The notes beneath the pieces are model-generated. The model was given only the letters and a program-made list of their open reading frames with translations. It was not told where the DNA came from and did not search any database. A stretch of 64,000 bases of DNA from Halomonas sp. M20 (GTDB lineage Bacteria > Pseudomonadota > Gammaproteobacteria > Pseudomonadales > Halomonadaceae), in NCBI RefSeq assembly GCF_020622265.1, contig NZ_JACNMQ010000003.1, forward strand, positions 1 to 64,000, read 5' to 3'. The first letter of the stretch is position 1; the number at the start of each line of letters is the position of its first letter. The translations under genes and the position numbers were made by a program. Of this stretch, positions 1-8,212 are shown piece by piece.

Positions 1-883
1 TGAGCCATAGGCCAAGCAAGGTAGCCGCCACGATCAGCACCACCAGCATGGTGATCAGCGATGACTTGATGATGGCCTGCAACCCGGCTGTTGCCTCCTG
101 CTCATCGAGGGCCACGCCCAGCTCCCACTCACTACCCGGGATCGGGGCAATAGCAAGCCGTTTGCTCCGACCATCGATAACGACATTCTGCCAATCACTG
201 CTATTGCCTATGGCCGCAATGGTCGAGGGGGTCAATTTCTCATTCAGCCTGCTCAATGGCTTCAGCGTTAGATCAGTATTGGGGTGAGCGATCAAGGTTT
301 CCCCGCCCATACTCAAGAAAGCGAAGCTCGAGGGTGTCGGCTGGATTGCCTTAATATCGGCTACCACGGTATCGATGACGACATCACTACCGATCACGCC
401 AACCAGCTTTCCGCTGCGCTCAACAGGAGTGGCAAAGCTAACGACGATCTCTCCAGAATTTGCATCCACGTAGGGCATCGACACAATGGTTTCGTCTCGG
501 TCGAGGGCGTCTCGATACCAGCCGCGTTTACGGGGATCGTAATCGGCAGGCGGCACCCAGCCATCGGATGACATCAGGCTACCATCGGGTTTACCCAGAT
601 AGGCCGAGAGAAAGCCCCCGGACTCGGCCAGCTGGATCAGTGCGGTGACGGGATCCCCTCCGGCCACCGGCGCGCGTGCCGCTTCGATCATGCTTGTCCG
701 TGAGGCGATCCATTCCTCGATTGCCGAAGCATTGCCATCGGCCACAGCATTTAAATTCTTCTCGATGGCTTTTTCGTAATGAGATTCGACTGTGAAATAA
801 CTCACGGCAGTGGTCAGTATCATTGCCAATGCGATGATCGTCACACAGGAGACTTGTATGCGGCGTTTCAGGGAGGACAGCAT
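1..883 (-). CDS. Methyl-accepting chemotaxis protein, N-terminal part (dCache sensor), cut by window edge
   Basis: The reading frame is open from an ATG at 883 to the window edge (294 codons), so only the sensory half is present. Residues about 9-30 form a first membrane helix, residues about 35-265 a periplasmic double-Cache domain, and the last 22 residues a second membrane helix; HAMP and signalling domains would lie outside. Residues Y115, R120, W122, Y123, Y138 and D167 have the spacing of the amino-acid-binding dCache_1AA motif known from PctA-type receptors. I infer an amino-acid chemoreceptor. The family assignment is firm; the ligand class is inference from the motif. Confidence 0.88.
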   Translation of the reverse strand, partial: MLSSLKRRIQVSCVTIIALAMILTTAVSYFTVESHYEKAIEKNLNAVADGNASAIEEWIASRTSMIEAARAPVAGGDPVTALIQLAESGGFLSAYLGKPDGSLMSSDGWVPPADYDPRKRGWYRDALDRDETIVSMPYVDANSGEIVVSFATPVERSGKLVGVIGSDVVIDTVVADIKAIQPTPSSFAFLSMGGETLIAHPNTDLTLKPLSRLNEKLTPSTIAAIGNSSDWQNVVIDGRSKRLAIAPIPGSEWELGVALDEQEATAGLQAIIKSSLITMLVVLIVAATLLGLWL

Positions 884-917
884 GGCGTTCTCTCGATTGT
901 TTGCGTTGTCGAAAGTC

Positions 918-943
918 GAAAACGCCACCTTTGATAGGTGGCG
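918..943 (-). terminator. Rho-independent terminator of the host-attachment-family gene
   Basis: A perfect 8-bp stem (CGCCACCT / AGGTGGCG, 923-943) with a 5-base loop is followed on the minus strand by a short GTTTT run. It lies just past the stop of the gene at 1012-1446 and before the chemoreceptor start. Confidence 0.6.
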
Positions 944-1011
944 CTTGAATGGACTATCGGCTTTTATCCTGAAACGCTTGAATCGAGACTCAGTTATCCG
1001 TGTGCCCGGGT

Positions 1012-1446
1012 TTAAACGCCCGGCATCTGGCTGACGAGCTTCTCGGTGATCTCTTCGATGCTGGCCTTGGAGTAGTCCTTATCGACTTCCTTCACCACCA
1101 TGTCTCGGGTGTTGGAATCCATCTTGTCACGCAGATGCCCCAGAAACTGCGGCGCAGCAGCAATCACGAAGCTGTCGGCCTTGCCTTGGGAACGCGCATT
1201 CTTCAGGTAATCCGCCACTTCCTTGGCGAAGAACATGGCGTGTTTTTCAGAGGTGGCGTCATCGTTGCCCGTCTGGCGCTGCTGGCCGCTTGCATTGGTG
1301 GCAGCACCTTCCCCGCCGGTACGTAGATCACCGGTATGCTCTCGGCTCTCTGGATGTACCAGATTGTCGATTTCACGGGTATTGCCTGCCGCGTGAGCAA
1401 ATACACGGGCGCGAGCCGCATCGGAAACTACGATATAGGTGGTCAT
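1012..1446 (-). CDS. Host attachment protein family (PF10116-type), small stress-like protein
   Basis: 144 aa. It begins TYIVVSDAARARVF, typical of the family named 'protein required for attachment to host cells' and related to archaeal-type release-factor domains (baeRF). The start is supported by AAGGAGA seven bases upstream. The middle (residues about 30-65) is hydrophilic and low in complexity (Gly, Thr, Gln), and the C-terminal half holds a predicted Rossmann-like strand, FVIAAAPQFLGHLR. It is a single gene with its own terminator. The family name comes from a plant-associated bacterium; the molecular function is not established and should not be read as a virulence role. No signal peptide or membrane segment is visible. 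Confidence 0.75.
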   Translation of the reverse strand: MTTYIVVSDAARARVFAHAAGNTREIDNLVHPESREHTGDLRTGGEGAATNASGQQRQTGNDDATSEKHAMFFAKEVADYLKNARSQGKADSFVIAAAPQFLGHLRDKMDSNTRDMVVKEVDKDYSKASIEEITEKLVSQMPGV

Positions 1447-1553
1447 GGCGTCTCCTTTTCCATTGGTCGTCTATCGTATCGAACACTCTAAATAGTTGAC
1501 GAATCAAGTGCTTTTGGCAAGCGACTCGATCATGTCCCGTTATAACACCGCAA

Positions 1554-2342
1554 TTAATTCATGTACCAGCCGTGACTGATGACCATTGACTGGCCGGTCA
1601 TGGCATTGGTCGGGAAGGCCGCCAGGAACCAGGCCAGCTCGGCCACATCCTCGATCGTGGTGAACTCCGTATCCACCGTATTGCCCAGCATGACTTTCTC
1701 GACCACTTCCTCTTCGGAAATACCCAAATCCCTGGCCTGTTCGGGGATCTGCTTTTCCACCAGCGGGGTCTTGACGAACCCCGGGCAGATGACATTGGTA
1801 CGTACGCCGTGCGGACCGCCTTCCTTGGCTAGTGCCCGTGCAAGCCCCTGGATGCCGTGCTTGGCAGTAACGTAAGCAGACTTCAGCGGACTGGCCTCTT
1901 TCGAATGGACCGAGCCCATGAACAGGATCGCCCCGGACTCTTGCTTGTACATATGCGGAATCACCGCCTTTGACGTCAAGAAGGCCCCGTCCAGATGAAT
2001 CGACAACAGCTTCTTCCAGTCGTCAAACGGGTAATTCTCGATCTTGTGCACGATTTGAACACCGGCATTCGCGACCAGCACATCTACACGCCCCCATTCA
2101 TCGACGACTTGTTGTACACCCTCATTCACCTGCTCTTCCGAGGTCACATCCATGGCAACGCCAAGGGCAGCGCCTGGGCCCATCTTATTCAGCGTCTCCG
2201 CGGTCTGCTTGGCAGCCTCCAAATCCAGATCGGCGATCGCCACCTTGGCGCCATCCTGAACATAGCGCGTGGCAATACCGTAACCAATGCCGCTGGCGCC
2301 GCCGGTCACGATACAAACCTTGTCTTTCATGCTAATGGTCAT
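1554..2342 (-). CDS. 3-hydroxybutyrate dehydrogenase (SDR family)
   Basis: 262 aa, NAD-dependent oxidation of (R)-3-hydroxybutyrate to acetoacetate, used when polyhydroxybutyrate or 3-hydroxybutyrate is consumed. The Rossmann motif TGGASGIG is at residues about 14-21, the NAG motif near 93, and the catalytic Ser and Tyr-x-x-x-Lys appear in [16 protein letters not shown] and YVTAK. The C-terminus ends in SHGWYMN, a pattern seen in this subgroup. A second, clearly related copy lies at 43604-44374 and shares long identical stretches such as [18 protein letters not shown] precedes the ATG at 2342; a second in-frame ATG at 2330 is possible. The gene stands alone, with a divergent membrane-protein gene upstream. 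Confidence 0.85.
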   Translation of the reverse strand: MTISMKDKVCIVTGGASGIGYGIATRYVQDGAKVAIADLDLEAAKQTAETLNKMGPGAALGVAMDVTSEEQVNEGVQQVVDEWGRVDVLVANAGVQIVHKIENYPFDDWKKLLSIHLDGAFLTSKAVIPHMYKQESGAILFMGSVHSKEASPLKSAYVTAKHGIQGLARALAKEGGPHGVRTNVICPGFVKTPLVEKQIPEQARDLGISEEEVVEKVMLGNTVDTEFTTIEDVAELAWFLAAFPTNAMTGQSMVISHGWYMN

Positions 2343-2543
2343 GTGTCTTCCCTTTTGAATATCATCCTGCCCCGGCGGGGTGGATCCCCTGACTGGGTAC
2401 GCACCCCATTGTAGATAGCCGTGTCCGACCTTCCAGTCTCAACGTTAGTTTACTGATGCGATATTCGTCGATGCGAATCTGATCCATGTCAGCACAGTGT
2501 GTCACCACCAGGACGATGGAAGAGTGAGGCATTATTAAAAACA

Positions 2544-2576
2544 ACTAGTCGTTTCCTACACAAGGAAACTGGTAGT
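2544..2576. promoter_or_regulatory. Imperfect inverted repeat in the divergent intergenic region
   Basis: GTTTCCT (2551-2557) and AGGAAAC (2563-2569) form 7-bp arms around ACACA, and the flanking ACTA and TAGT extend the symmetry. It lies between the divergent genes starting at 2342 and 2639, so it may be an operator. No regulator can be assigned. Confidence 0.35.
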
Positions 2577-2638
2577 ATCCGGTTTCGTTTAAATACCGAG
2601 TCCTGATCGACCCTATCGACTATCCAGGAGTACTGCCG

Positions 2639-3106
2639 ATGGGCACCTTCTTTTCGCTGCGCCACCCTCTACCCCGACGCGCCCTGATGTTTTGTCACAG
2701 CGTGGCCCAGCTGGGCTGGTTGTTGGCCGGGATCACCTGGTTGCTGCAACATAGCCCCTGGACGACCTCTTTGAGCTGGCAGGAAGCCTGGCCTGGCCTG
2801 GCATTCGGTGCGGCCATGATGTTGTTGGCCATGGTCGGCACGCGCTTGATCGCCGAGCTATTGATGCTGCCTCATTATGTAAGGAATCAACTTCAAGGGA
2901 TCTTGCCAGGGCCGGTAGTGACGCGCTCCTTCGAGCGACGCCCGGGCATGTATGACACGGCAGACGCCTGGGTCAATGAAGTCAAACCCGTTCCCGAAGG
3001 CGAAGGCGTGGTCGGCGACGCACGGGTATTGGAACCGCGTCGCAAACTGACCCCGCGAGAGACGCCGACGGCCCAAGATGCTAACCGTCAAGGTACGAAT
3101 TCTTGA
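2639..3106 (+). CDS. Small membrane protein, DUF4282-like
   Basis: 155 aa. Two hydrophobic segments (about residues 16-36 and 52-74) are followed by a hydrophilic tail from about residue 90. The order of an FF-starting N-terminus, two helices and an R-L-I-A-E-L-L stretch at the end of the second helix resembles DUF4282 proteins, but the match is by pattern only. CCAGGAG lies upstream of the ATG. The tail is rich in Pro, Glu and Arg and is probably cytoplasmic. Function is unknown. It is divergent from the 3-hydroxybutyrate dehydrogenase gene, and neither neighbour indicates a role. Confidence 0.6.
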   Translation: MGTFFSLRHPLPRRALMFCHSVAQLGWLLAGITWLLQHSPWTTSLSWQEAWPGLAFGAAMMLLAMVGTRLIAELLMLPHYVRNQLQGILPGPVVTRSFERRPGMYDTADAWVNEVKPVPEGEGVVGDARVLEPRRKLTPRETPTAQDANRQGTNS

Positions 3107-3380
3107 TTTCTACCTTTACGAAGCCCTCTCATCTTGAACACTTGACAATATATAGTTGGGTCGAAGACCACCGAGCCGCTCGACTCAATTTTCATTGCGC
3201 GTGGAAGATAAATCGCATGATGTCCTACGACATTATCAATGCGTGCTATACCTAAATGAGGCGTCATAGAAAAGAAACAACACTCAAGAAGCGCAACCTA
3301 ACAACAACCTTGTCGACCAGCGATCGAGAGTAAGGATACTGGTGTTATGCCTGGCCGGCTCACACGCACTGAGGTGAGTC

Positions 3381-4373
3381 ATGCATACCGTCATCCGGTC
3401 TCTTGTGGTCTGTCTTTTGACTTCGCTGGTTTTTACGTTCCGGCCGGCTTTTGCCGACCCGCCCCTCGTCATCGGCACCGCAAGCCCCCTCGGCGTCTAT
3501 CACGTCGCTGGGCGCGCCATCTGTCGGGTCATGAAGGCTCCTTGCACCGCCCAGCCAAGCGCGGGTTCGAGCGCCAACCTGGAAGCGATTCGCCAAGGCA
3601 AGCTGTTGGTGGCCTTGGTACAATCCGATACTCAGTATCATGCGGTGAAGGGCACTGAATCCTTTGCCAATAGTGGTCCGGACAACAGCCTGAGAGCCGT
3701 GTTCTCTCTGCACAGTGAACCCTTCACCCTAGTGGTACGTCGCGATGCCGGCATTCGGGATCTCGAGGATCTTGTGCACCACGCCGTGAATATCGGCAAC
3801 CCGGGGTCGGGCCAGCGCAGCACCATGTTGCAACTGATGAAAACCCGCGGCTGGACCAAGGACGATTTCAAGTTGGTCAACGAGTTGCCGGCGAATCAGC
3901 AATCGATAGAGCTTTGTCATGGCAATATCGATGCCATGGTCTACACCGTAGGTCACCCCAATGCCTCGGTAGCCCAGGCCGTCCGGCTCTGCGACGCAAC
4001 CATGATTGACCTTCAGGGTGGCGTCGTCGACCGCTTGATCGAGCAGCACCCTTACTTCACCCGCGCCTGGATCGCCGGGGGTCTTTACGGCCCGAACCAG
4101 CCGGCGGTGCGTACCTTCGGTGTCAAGGCGACCCTGATGGCCGCGCAAGATGCCGACCCCGAGCTGATTTACCAGCTGGTAGCTAGCGTCTTCGAGAATT
4201 TCTTACGCTTCAAGGCCTTTCATCCGGCGTTTGGTCTGCTGACACCACAAGGCATGATGCAGGAAGGGCTAACTGCCCCCCTTCATGAAGGCGCCTTGCG
4301 CTATTACCGCGAGCAGGGATGGATCGAAGACATCCGGCTCGCCGAGGAGAAGAACGAGACCTCAATCGAGTAA
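3381..4373 (+). CDS. TAXI-family TRAP transporter solute-binding protein
   Basis: 330 aa, with a Sec signal peptide (residues 1-25, ending AFA before DPPLVIGTA). The mature protein has the TAXI pattern: an N-terminal VIGTASPLGVYH, the SAGSSANLEAIRQGK segment, and VVRRDAGIRDLEDL before the second lobe. Family knowledge: periplasmic receptors that deliver substrate to a fused DctQM-type permease. No such permease is adjacent; the next gene, speE, is convergent with a 5-base gap. It may therefore be an orphan receptor or use a permease elsewhere. GAGGTGAGTC precedes the ATG. The substrate is not predictable; characterised relatives are linked to glutamate or other small acids. Confidence 0.85.
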   Translation: MHTVIRSLVVCLLTSLVFTFRPAFADPPLVIGTASPLGVYHVAGRAICRVMKAPCTAQPSAGSSANLEAIRQGKLLVALVQSDTQYHAVKGTESFANSGPDNSLRAVFSLHSEPFTLVVRRDAGIRDLEDLVHHAVNIGNPGSGQRSTMLQLMKTRGWTKDDFKLVNELPANQQSIELCHGNIDAMVYTVGHPNASVAQAVRLCDATMIDLQGGVVDRLIEQHPYFTRAWIAGGLYGPNQPAVRTFGVKATLMAAQDADPELIYQLVASVFENFLRFKAFHPAFGLLTPQGMMQEGLTAPLHEGALRYYREQGWIEDIRLAEEKNETSIE

Positions 4374-4378
4374 GCGCT

Positions 4379-5242
4379 TTACGATTCAAGCAAGCGTTGC
4401 ATGAATGGCGGCAACGCCAGAGCACCGCGATGGATATCGGCACTGTAGTAATCCAGCTCGAAATCCGCCTTTTCGGCAGCTTCTTCTCGAAAAGCGTTTA
4501 TATCACCACCCTTGCCCGCCAGGGTGGCGCTCCACCAGCCGGAAGGGTAGACCGGTTGCGGAAACGGCAAGGTGGCGACGCTATCGAAACCGGCCTTCTT
4601 CATGTTCTCGCGCAACTCGCGAATGATGCTGCCGCTGTGATAGAGCGGCGACTCACTCTGCTGCACCATGACCCCACCCTCACTCAGCAGGCGGTGACAT
4701 TTGGCCAGAAAGTCGACCTTGAACAACCCTTCGGCGGGCCCGACGGGGTCGGTGGAGTCGATGATGATGACATCGACACTGCCCGCGGGGGCCTCATCCA
4801 CCCACTTTACGCCATCCTCGAAGAGCAGTTCGGCGCGTGGATCGTCATTAGATTCAGTCAAGGTTGGAAAGAAGCATTTCGAGGCCTTGGTGACCTCTTC
4901 ATCAATATCGATCTGCGTGACCTTCTCCACGCCTGGGTGCTTTAACACTTCGCGTAGGGTGCCGCAATCGCCGCCGCCGATGATCACCACCTGTTTCGGG
5001 TCGGCGTGAGTATAAAGCGCCGGATGCGCCATCATCTCGTGGTAGAGAAAATTGTCCCGATCAGTGAGCATCACGCAGCCATCGAGCAGCAATAGGTTGC
5101 CGTAGGTTTCGGTGGCATAGACTTCGAGATGCTGATAGGCGCTCTGCACGTCGTGGAGTTTCTCGGTAACCTTGAGCGAGAAGGCGCTACCTTCGCTCGA
5201 GAAGATTTCCGTGAACCAGCTGTCGTCGAGGCGTTCGCTCAT
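4379..5242 (-). CDS. speE: Spermidine synthase (polyamine aminopropyltransferase)
   Basis: 287 aa, transfers the aminopropyl group of decarboxylated S-adenosylmethionine to putrescine. The nucleotide-binding segment IIGGGDCGTLREVL is near residue 85, the acidic QIDIDEEV follows, and DSTDPVGPAEGLF carries the catalytic Asp region. The start at 5242 is chosen because AAGGA lies upstream and SpeE proteins begin at about this length; the same frame stays open upstream into the VanZ gene but that extension has no family similarity. No speD is adjacent. The downstream neighbour is convergent. Confidence 0.93.
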   Translation of the reverse strand: MSERLDDSWFTEIFSSEGSAFSLKVTEKLHDVQSAYQHLEVYATETYGNLLLLDGCVMLTDRDNFLYHEMMAHPALYTHADPKQVVIIGGGDCGTLREVLKHPGVEKVTQIDIDEEVTKASKCFFPTLTESNDDPRAELLFEDGVKWVDEAPAGSVDVIIIDSTDPVGPAEGLFKVDFLAKCHRLLSEGGVMVQQSESPLYHSGSIIRELRENMKKAGFDSVATLPFPQPVYPSGWWSATLAGKGGDINAFREEAAEKADFELDYYSADIHRGALALPPFMQRLLES

Positions 5243-5256
5243 GGTATGTCCTTGCG

Positions 5257-5637
5257 TTAATTCTTTGAAAGGAGATGGCCGTTCAGAAAATAGCGAAGGG
5301 CCGCGAGTAGCAGTACTGCCAGCGCCGCACCCAAGGCGTTGGCCAGCATGTCCTGAGGATCGCCGCCGTAGCGACCGGGGGCGACGATCTGAGCATATTC
5401 GATGATCACGCCATAGCCTGACACTACCAGCCAGGTAAACCACAGTCGCAGCCCGGCAAGCCCGGTCAATGCCGCCAGCACCCCATAGCCGAGGAAGTGA
5501 TTGAGCTTGTCCCAGGGCAGGTTCTTGGGCATCTCGTCGCCGGGGGTCAGGCTTCCCAGTGCGATGGCCAAGGCGGCGGCCAGGGCCAGCAGCGTCCAGA
5601 GCCATCGCTTCTCGAGTAAGTGACGTATCATGCTCAA
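5257..5637 (-). CDS. VanZ-like family membrane protein
   Basis: 126 aa with four hydrophobic segments (about residues 12-30, 48-64, 66-84 and 98-116). The motif [15 protein letters not shown] and the later [14 protein letters not shown] are characteristic of the VanZ-like fold. Its ATG overlaps the hemE stop codon (ATGA), and speE starts 14 bases after its own stop, so hemE, this gene and speE are probably cotranscribed. Molecular function is unknown for chromosomal members such as this; teicoplanin resistance is known only for the namesake. Confidence 0.75.
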   Translation of the reverse strand: MSMIRHLLEKRWLWTLLALAAALAIALGSLTPGDEMPKNLPWDKLNHFLGYGVLAALTGLAGLRLWFTWLVVSGYGVIIEYAQIVAPGRYGGDPQDMLANALGAALAVLLLAALRYFLNGHLLSKN

Positions 5638-6698
5638 CGCTGATGGTACGCCGGACTCAATTCATGCAGCGCGTCCATGAAGGCGGTGACATGATCCGGA
5701 TCGGTGAACTGGCTGATGCCGTGGCCAAGATTGAAGATGTGCCCCGGGCCGGCACCGTAACTGGCCAGAACACGCGCCACTTCGGCCTTGATTGCCGATG
5801 AATTGGCGAACAGCACGTTGGGATCGAGATTGCCTTGCAGCGCCACCCGATCGCCGACTCGCGAGCGCGCATCGGAAAGCTCCGTGGACCAGTCGAGGCC
5901 AATCGCATCGCTACCCGCTTCGACGATATGCTCGAGCCACTGACCGCCGTTCTTGGTGAACAGAATCACCGGTACCCGACGGCCCTCTTGCTCGCGAATC
6001 AGCCCATCAACGATCTGCTTCATATAGCGCAAGGAGAACTGCAGGTAGGCCGGAGTCGATAGCGCCCCGCCCCAGGTATCGAAGATCTGTACCACCTGAG
6101 CGCCGGCACGAATCTGGGCATTGAGATAGTCGGTAACCGCCCGGGCCAGCAGATCCAGCAGCTTGTGCATGGTGTCCGGGTCGTCGTAGAGCATCGTTTT
6201 GACGTGACGGAAATCCTTGCTCGAGGCACCTTCGACCATATAGGTCGCCAGGGTCCAGGGGCTGCCGGAAAACCCGATCAACGGCACTCGGCCATTGAGC
6301 TCGCGGCGGATAGTGCTGACCGCGTTCATGACGTAATCCAGGTCACGTTCCGCATCCGGCAGGCTGAGGGCGTCGACCTCCGCAGCACTGCGTACCGGCT
6401 TTCTGAACTTGGGGCCTTCGCCGGTCTCGAAATAGAGCCCGAGTCCCATGGCATCCGGGATGGTGAGGATGTCCGAGAACAGGATGGCGGCATCCAGCGG
6501 ATAGCGCTCCAGAGGCTGTAGCGTGACCTCACAGGCGCGAGCGGTATCGCGGCACAGATCCATGAAACTGCCGGCTTCGCCACGTACCTGGCGATATTCG
6601 GGCAGATAACGCCCTGCCTGGCGCATCATCCACACAGGGGTGCGATCCACCGGCTGACGAGCCAGGGCGCGGAGAAAGCGGTCATTCTTGAGTTCCAT
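5634..6698 (-). CDS. hemE: Uroporphyrinogen III decarboxylase
   Basis: 354 aa, the same length as the E. coli enzyme. It removes four carboxyl groups from uroporphyrinogen III to give coproporphyrinogen III in heme synthesis, in the cytoplasm. The N-terminal signature [17 protein letters not shown] contains the substrate-binding Arg residues, and [16 protein letters not shown] is the second family signature. The start at 6698 (MELKND) is preferred because GAGAG precedes it and family members begin there; an in-frame start 11 codons upstream lacks support. It is divergent from ribA, and the shared intergenic region holds a promoter. Confidence 0.97.
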   Translation of the reverse strand: MELKNDRFLRALARQPVDRTPVWMMRQAGRYLPEYRQVRGEAGSFMDLCRDTARACEVTLQPLERYPLDAAILFSDILTIPDAMGLGLYFETGEGPKFRKPVRSAAEVDALSLPDAERDLDYVMNAVSTIRRELNGRVPLIGFSGSPWTLATYMVEGASSKDFRHVKTMLYDDPDTMHKLLDLLARAVTDYLNAQIRAGAQVVQIFDTWGGALSTPAYLQFSLRYMKQIVDGLIREQEGRRVPVILFTKNGGQWLEHIVEAGSDAIGLDWSTELSDARSRVGDRVALQGNLDPNVLFANSSAIKAEVARVLASYGAGPGHIFNLGHGISQFTDPDHVTAFMDALHELSPAYHQR

Positions 6699-6754
6699 CG
6701 GGCTCTCTTCAAGTCGCGAATTTGCCGCCATTGTAACGGATGGCAGCCCTCGGC

Positions 6755-6763
6755 TGTTATAAT
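6755..6763 (+). promoter_or_regulatory. Extended -10 promoter for ribA
   Basis: TGTTATAAT matches the extended -10 consensus TGnTATAAT. No good -35 stands 17 bp upstream, which is normal for extended -10 promoters. Transcription would begin near 6770, about 60 bases before the ribA start. Confidence 0.5.
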
Positions 6764-6829
6764 GCGACTCTTTTCTCTGCGACCGCGCTCGCGTCCAATA
6801 AGAGTCGCGCGCGTTTACCGAGGTTCACT

Positions 6830-7465
6830 GTGACGATTCGCTTCATCGCTGCTTCAAAGCTGCCGACGCCCTGGGCCACCTTCACCATGCATGGCTTCGA
6901 GGACGAGGCCACCAGCAAGGATCATATCGCCCTGACCCTGGGCGACGTCGCCGATGGAACGCCGGTACTCGGGCGCGTGCATTCGGAGTGCCTGACCGGC
7001 GACGCGCTGTTCTCGATGCGCTGCGACTGCGGCTATCAGTTGCAGGAAGCACTCAAGCGTATCGCCCTAGAGGGCCGGGGCGTATTGCTCTATCTGCGAC
7101 AGGAAGGGCGCGGTATCGGGCTACTTAACAAGATTCGCGCCTACCACCTGCAGGACCAGGGTTTAGACACCGTGGAGGCCAACGAGCACCTGGGTTTCGG
7201 TGCCGATCTACGGCGTTACGATCTGTGCGTGCCAATGCTCGATCATCTTGGCGTCGCCGCGCTCAAACTGATGACCAACAATCCGCGCAAGGTCGATGCG
7301 TTGACTCGGGACGGAGTGACCGTTACCGAACGATTGCCGCTGACCACGGGTCTGAATCCGCACAATGAGCAGTATCTTTCGACCAAGGCCGGCAAACTCG
7401 GCCACATGATGGCATTAGACGATTTCACCCGGGCCGGGGACGAGGACAAGCATCGCAAACCCTGA
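6830..7465 (+). CDS. ribA: GTP cyclohydrolase II (riboflavin synthesis)
   Basis: 211 aa. It opens GTP to 2,5-diamino-6-ribosylamino-4-pyrimidinone 5'-phosphate, the first step of riboflavin synthesis. The zinc cysteines sit in [17 protein letters not shown], and the GTP-binding [17 protein letters not shown] follows; KLMTNNPRK is the C-terminal signature. There is no DHBP synthase domain, so it is a stand-alone RibA. A GTG start at 6830 is chosen because GAGG lies upstream and family proteins begin with (M/V)xIRFIA; an in-frame ATG at 6740 would add 30 atypical residues and overlap the promoter. Confidence 0.94.
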   Translation: MTIRFIAASKLPTPWATFTMHGFEDEATSKDHIALTLGDVADGTPVLGRVHSECLTGDALFSMRCDCGYQLQEALKRIALEGRGVLLYLRQEGRGIGLLNKIRAYHLQDQGLDTVEANEHLGFGADLRRYDLCVPMLDHLGVAALKLMTNNPRKVDALTRDGVTVTERLPLTTGLNPHNEQYLSTKAGKLGHMMALDDFTRAGDEDKHRKP

Positions 7466-7511
7466 CCCCCGATATTCGGTGCTAGCGCCTTCCGTTCCCA
7501 GAGGAGAGTCA

Positions 7512-8210
7512 ATGAGCCGATCGCATCCCGAAAATGGTACTCGCGACAACAGCGCTATCGACATCAGCGAATACAGCTTTATCGAAGAACTGTTGCACAG
7601 CATCAGCCATGGCATCGGTGCGGCTCTAAGCCTGGCGGGCATGGTGGTACTGATCGTCTTGGCCAGCATGGCGGCCCACGTCGACGCCTGGACGATCGTC
7701 AGTGTGAGCCTCTACGGCGTTACCCTGGTGCTGCTCTATACCGCCTCGACGATCTATCACGGCATCCGCCATCCACGCCTTAAACGCATCTTCAAGCTCC
7801 TTGATCACTGCGCCATCTATGGCCTGATCGCCGGCACCTATACCCCTTTTCTACTGGTCAACATGCGCGGCCCCCTGGGCTGGACGCTGTTCGGCGTGAT
7901 CTGGAGCCTGGCGCTGGGCGGTATTGCGTTGAAACTGGCCTGGCCCCATCGCTTCGAGGTACTGCGGGTCGCAATCTATCTGGTCATGGGCTGGCTGATT
8001 CTGCTCGCCGCCGGCGAGATGGACGATTATCTCTCCACCACCAGTATTGCCCTGCTGGTCGCCGGCGGCGTCACCTACACCCTAGGCGTGATTTTCTACG
8101 CCATCCGCGCCATTCCCTATCATCACGCCATCTGGCACCTGTTCGTGCTCGGGGGCAGTATCTTTCACTACTTCGCGGTGTATACCGCGGTACTGCCTTT
8201 TAAGGCCTGA
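7512..8210 (+). CDS. Hemolysin III / TrhA family membrane protein (PAQR superfamily)
   Basis: 232 aa with seven predicted membrane helices. Conserved PAQR-type elements are visible: SISHGIGA near residue 37, LLYTASTIYHG, LLDHCAIYGLIAGTYTPF and the C-terminal HAIWHLFVLGGSIFHY, whose His and Asp residues are the putative metal-binding set. Family members TrhA/YqfA are linked to membrane-energetics homeostasis; 'hemolysin' reflects a heterologous assay. GAGGAGAGTCA gives a strong ribosome site before the ATG at 7512. It follows ribA by 46 bases on the same strand and may be cotranscribed. Confidence 0.85.
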   Translation: MSRSHPENGTRDNSAIDISEYSFIEELLHSISHGIGAALSLAGMVVLIVLASMAAHVDAWTIVSVSLYGVTLVLLYTASTIYHGIRHPRLKRIFKLLDHCAIYGLIAGTYTPFLLVNMRGPLGWTLFGVIWSLALGGIALKLAWPHRFEVLRVAIYLVMGWLILLAAGEMDDYLSTTSIALLVAGGVTYTLGVIFYAIRAIPYHHAIWHLFVLGGSIFHYFAVYTAVLPFKA

Positions 8211-8212
8211 CA

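Noticed and set aside
1012-1446. Phage or virulence gene suggested by the name 'host attachment protein'
   Set aside because: The family is a common chromosomal one, and there is no phage gene or mobility gene nearby.
3142-3147. Perfect TTGACA as a -35 element before the TAXI gene
   Set aside because: No -10 element lies 16-18 bp downstream, so it was not called a promoter.
4379-5605. 408-residue reading of spermidine synthase
   Set aside because: The extra N-terminal 121 residues are the antisense-free but out-of-frame VanZ region; the ribosome site and family length support the start at 5242.
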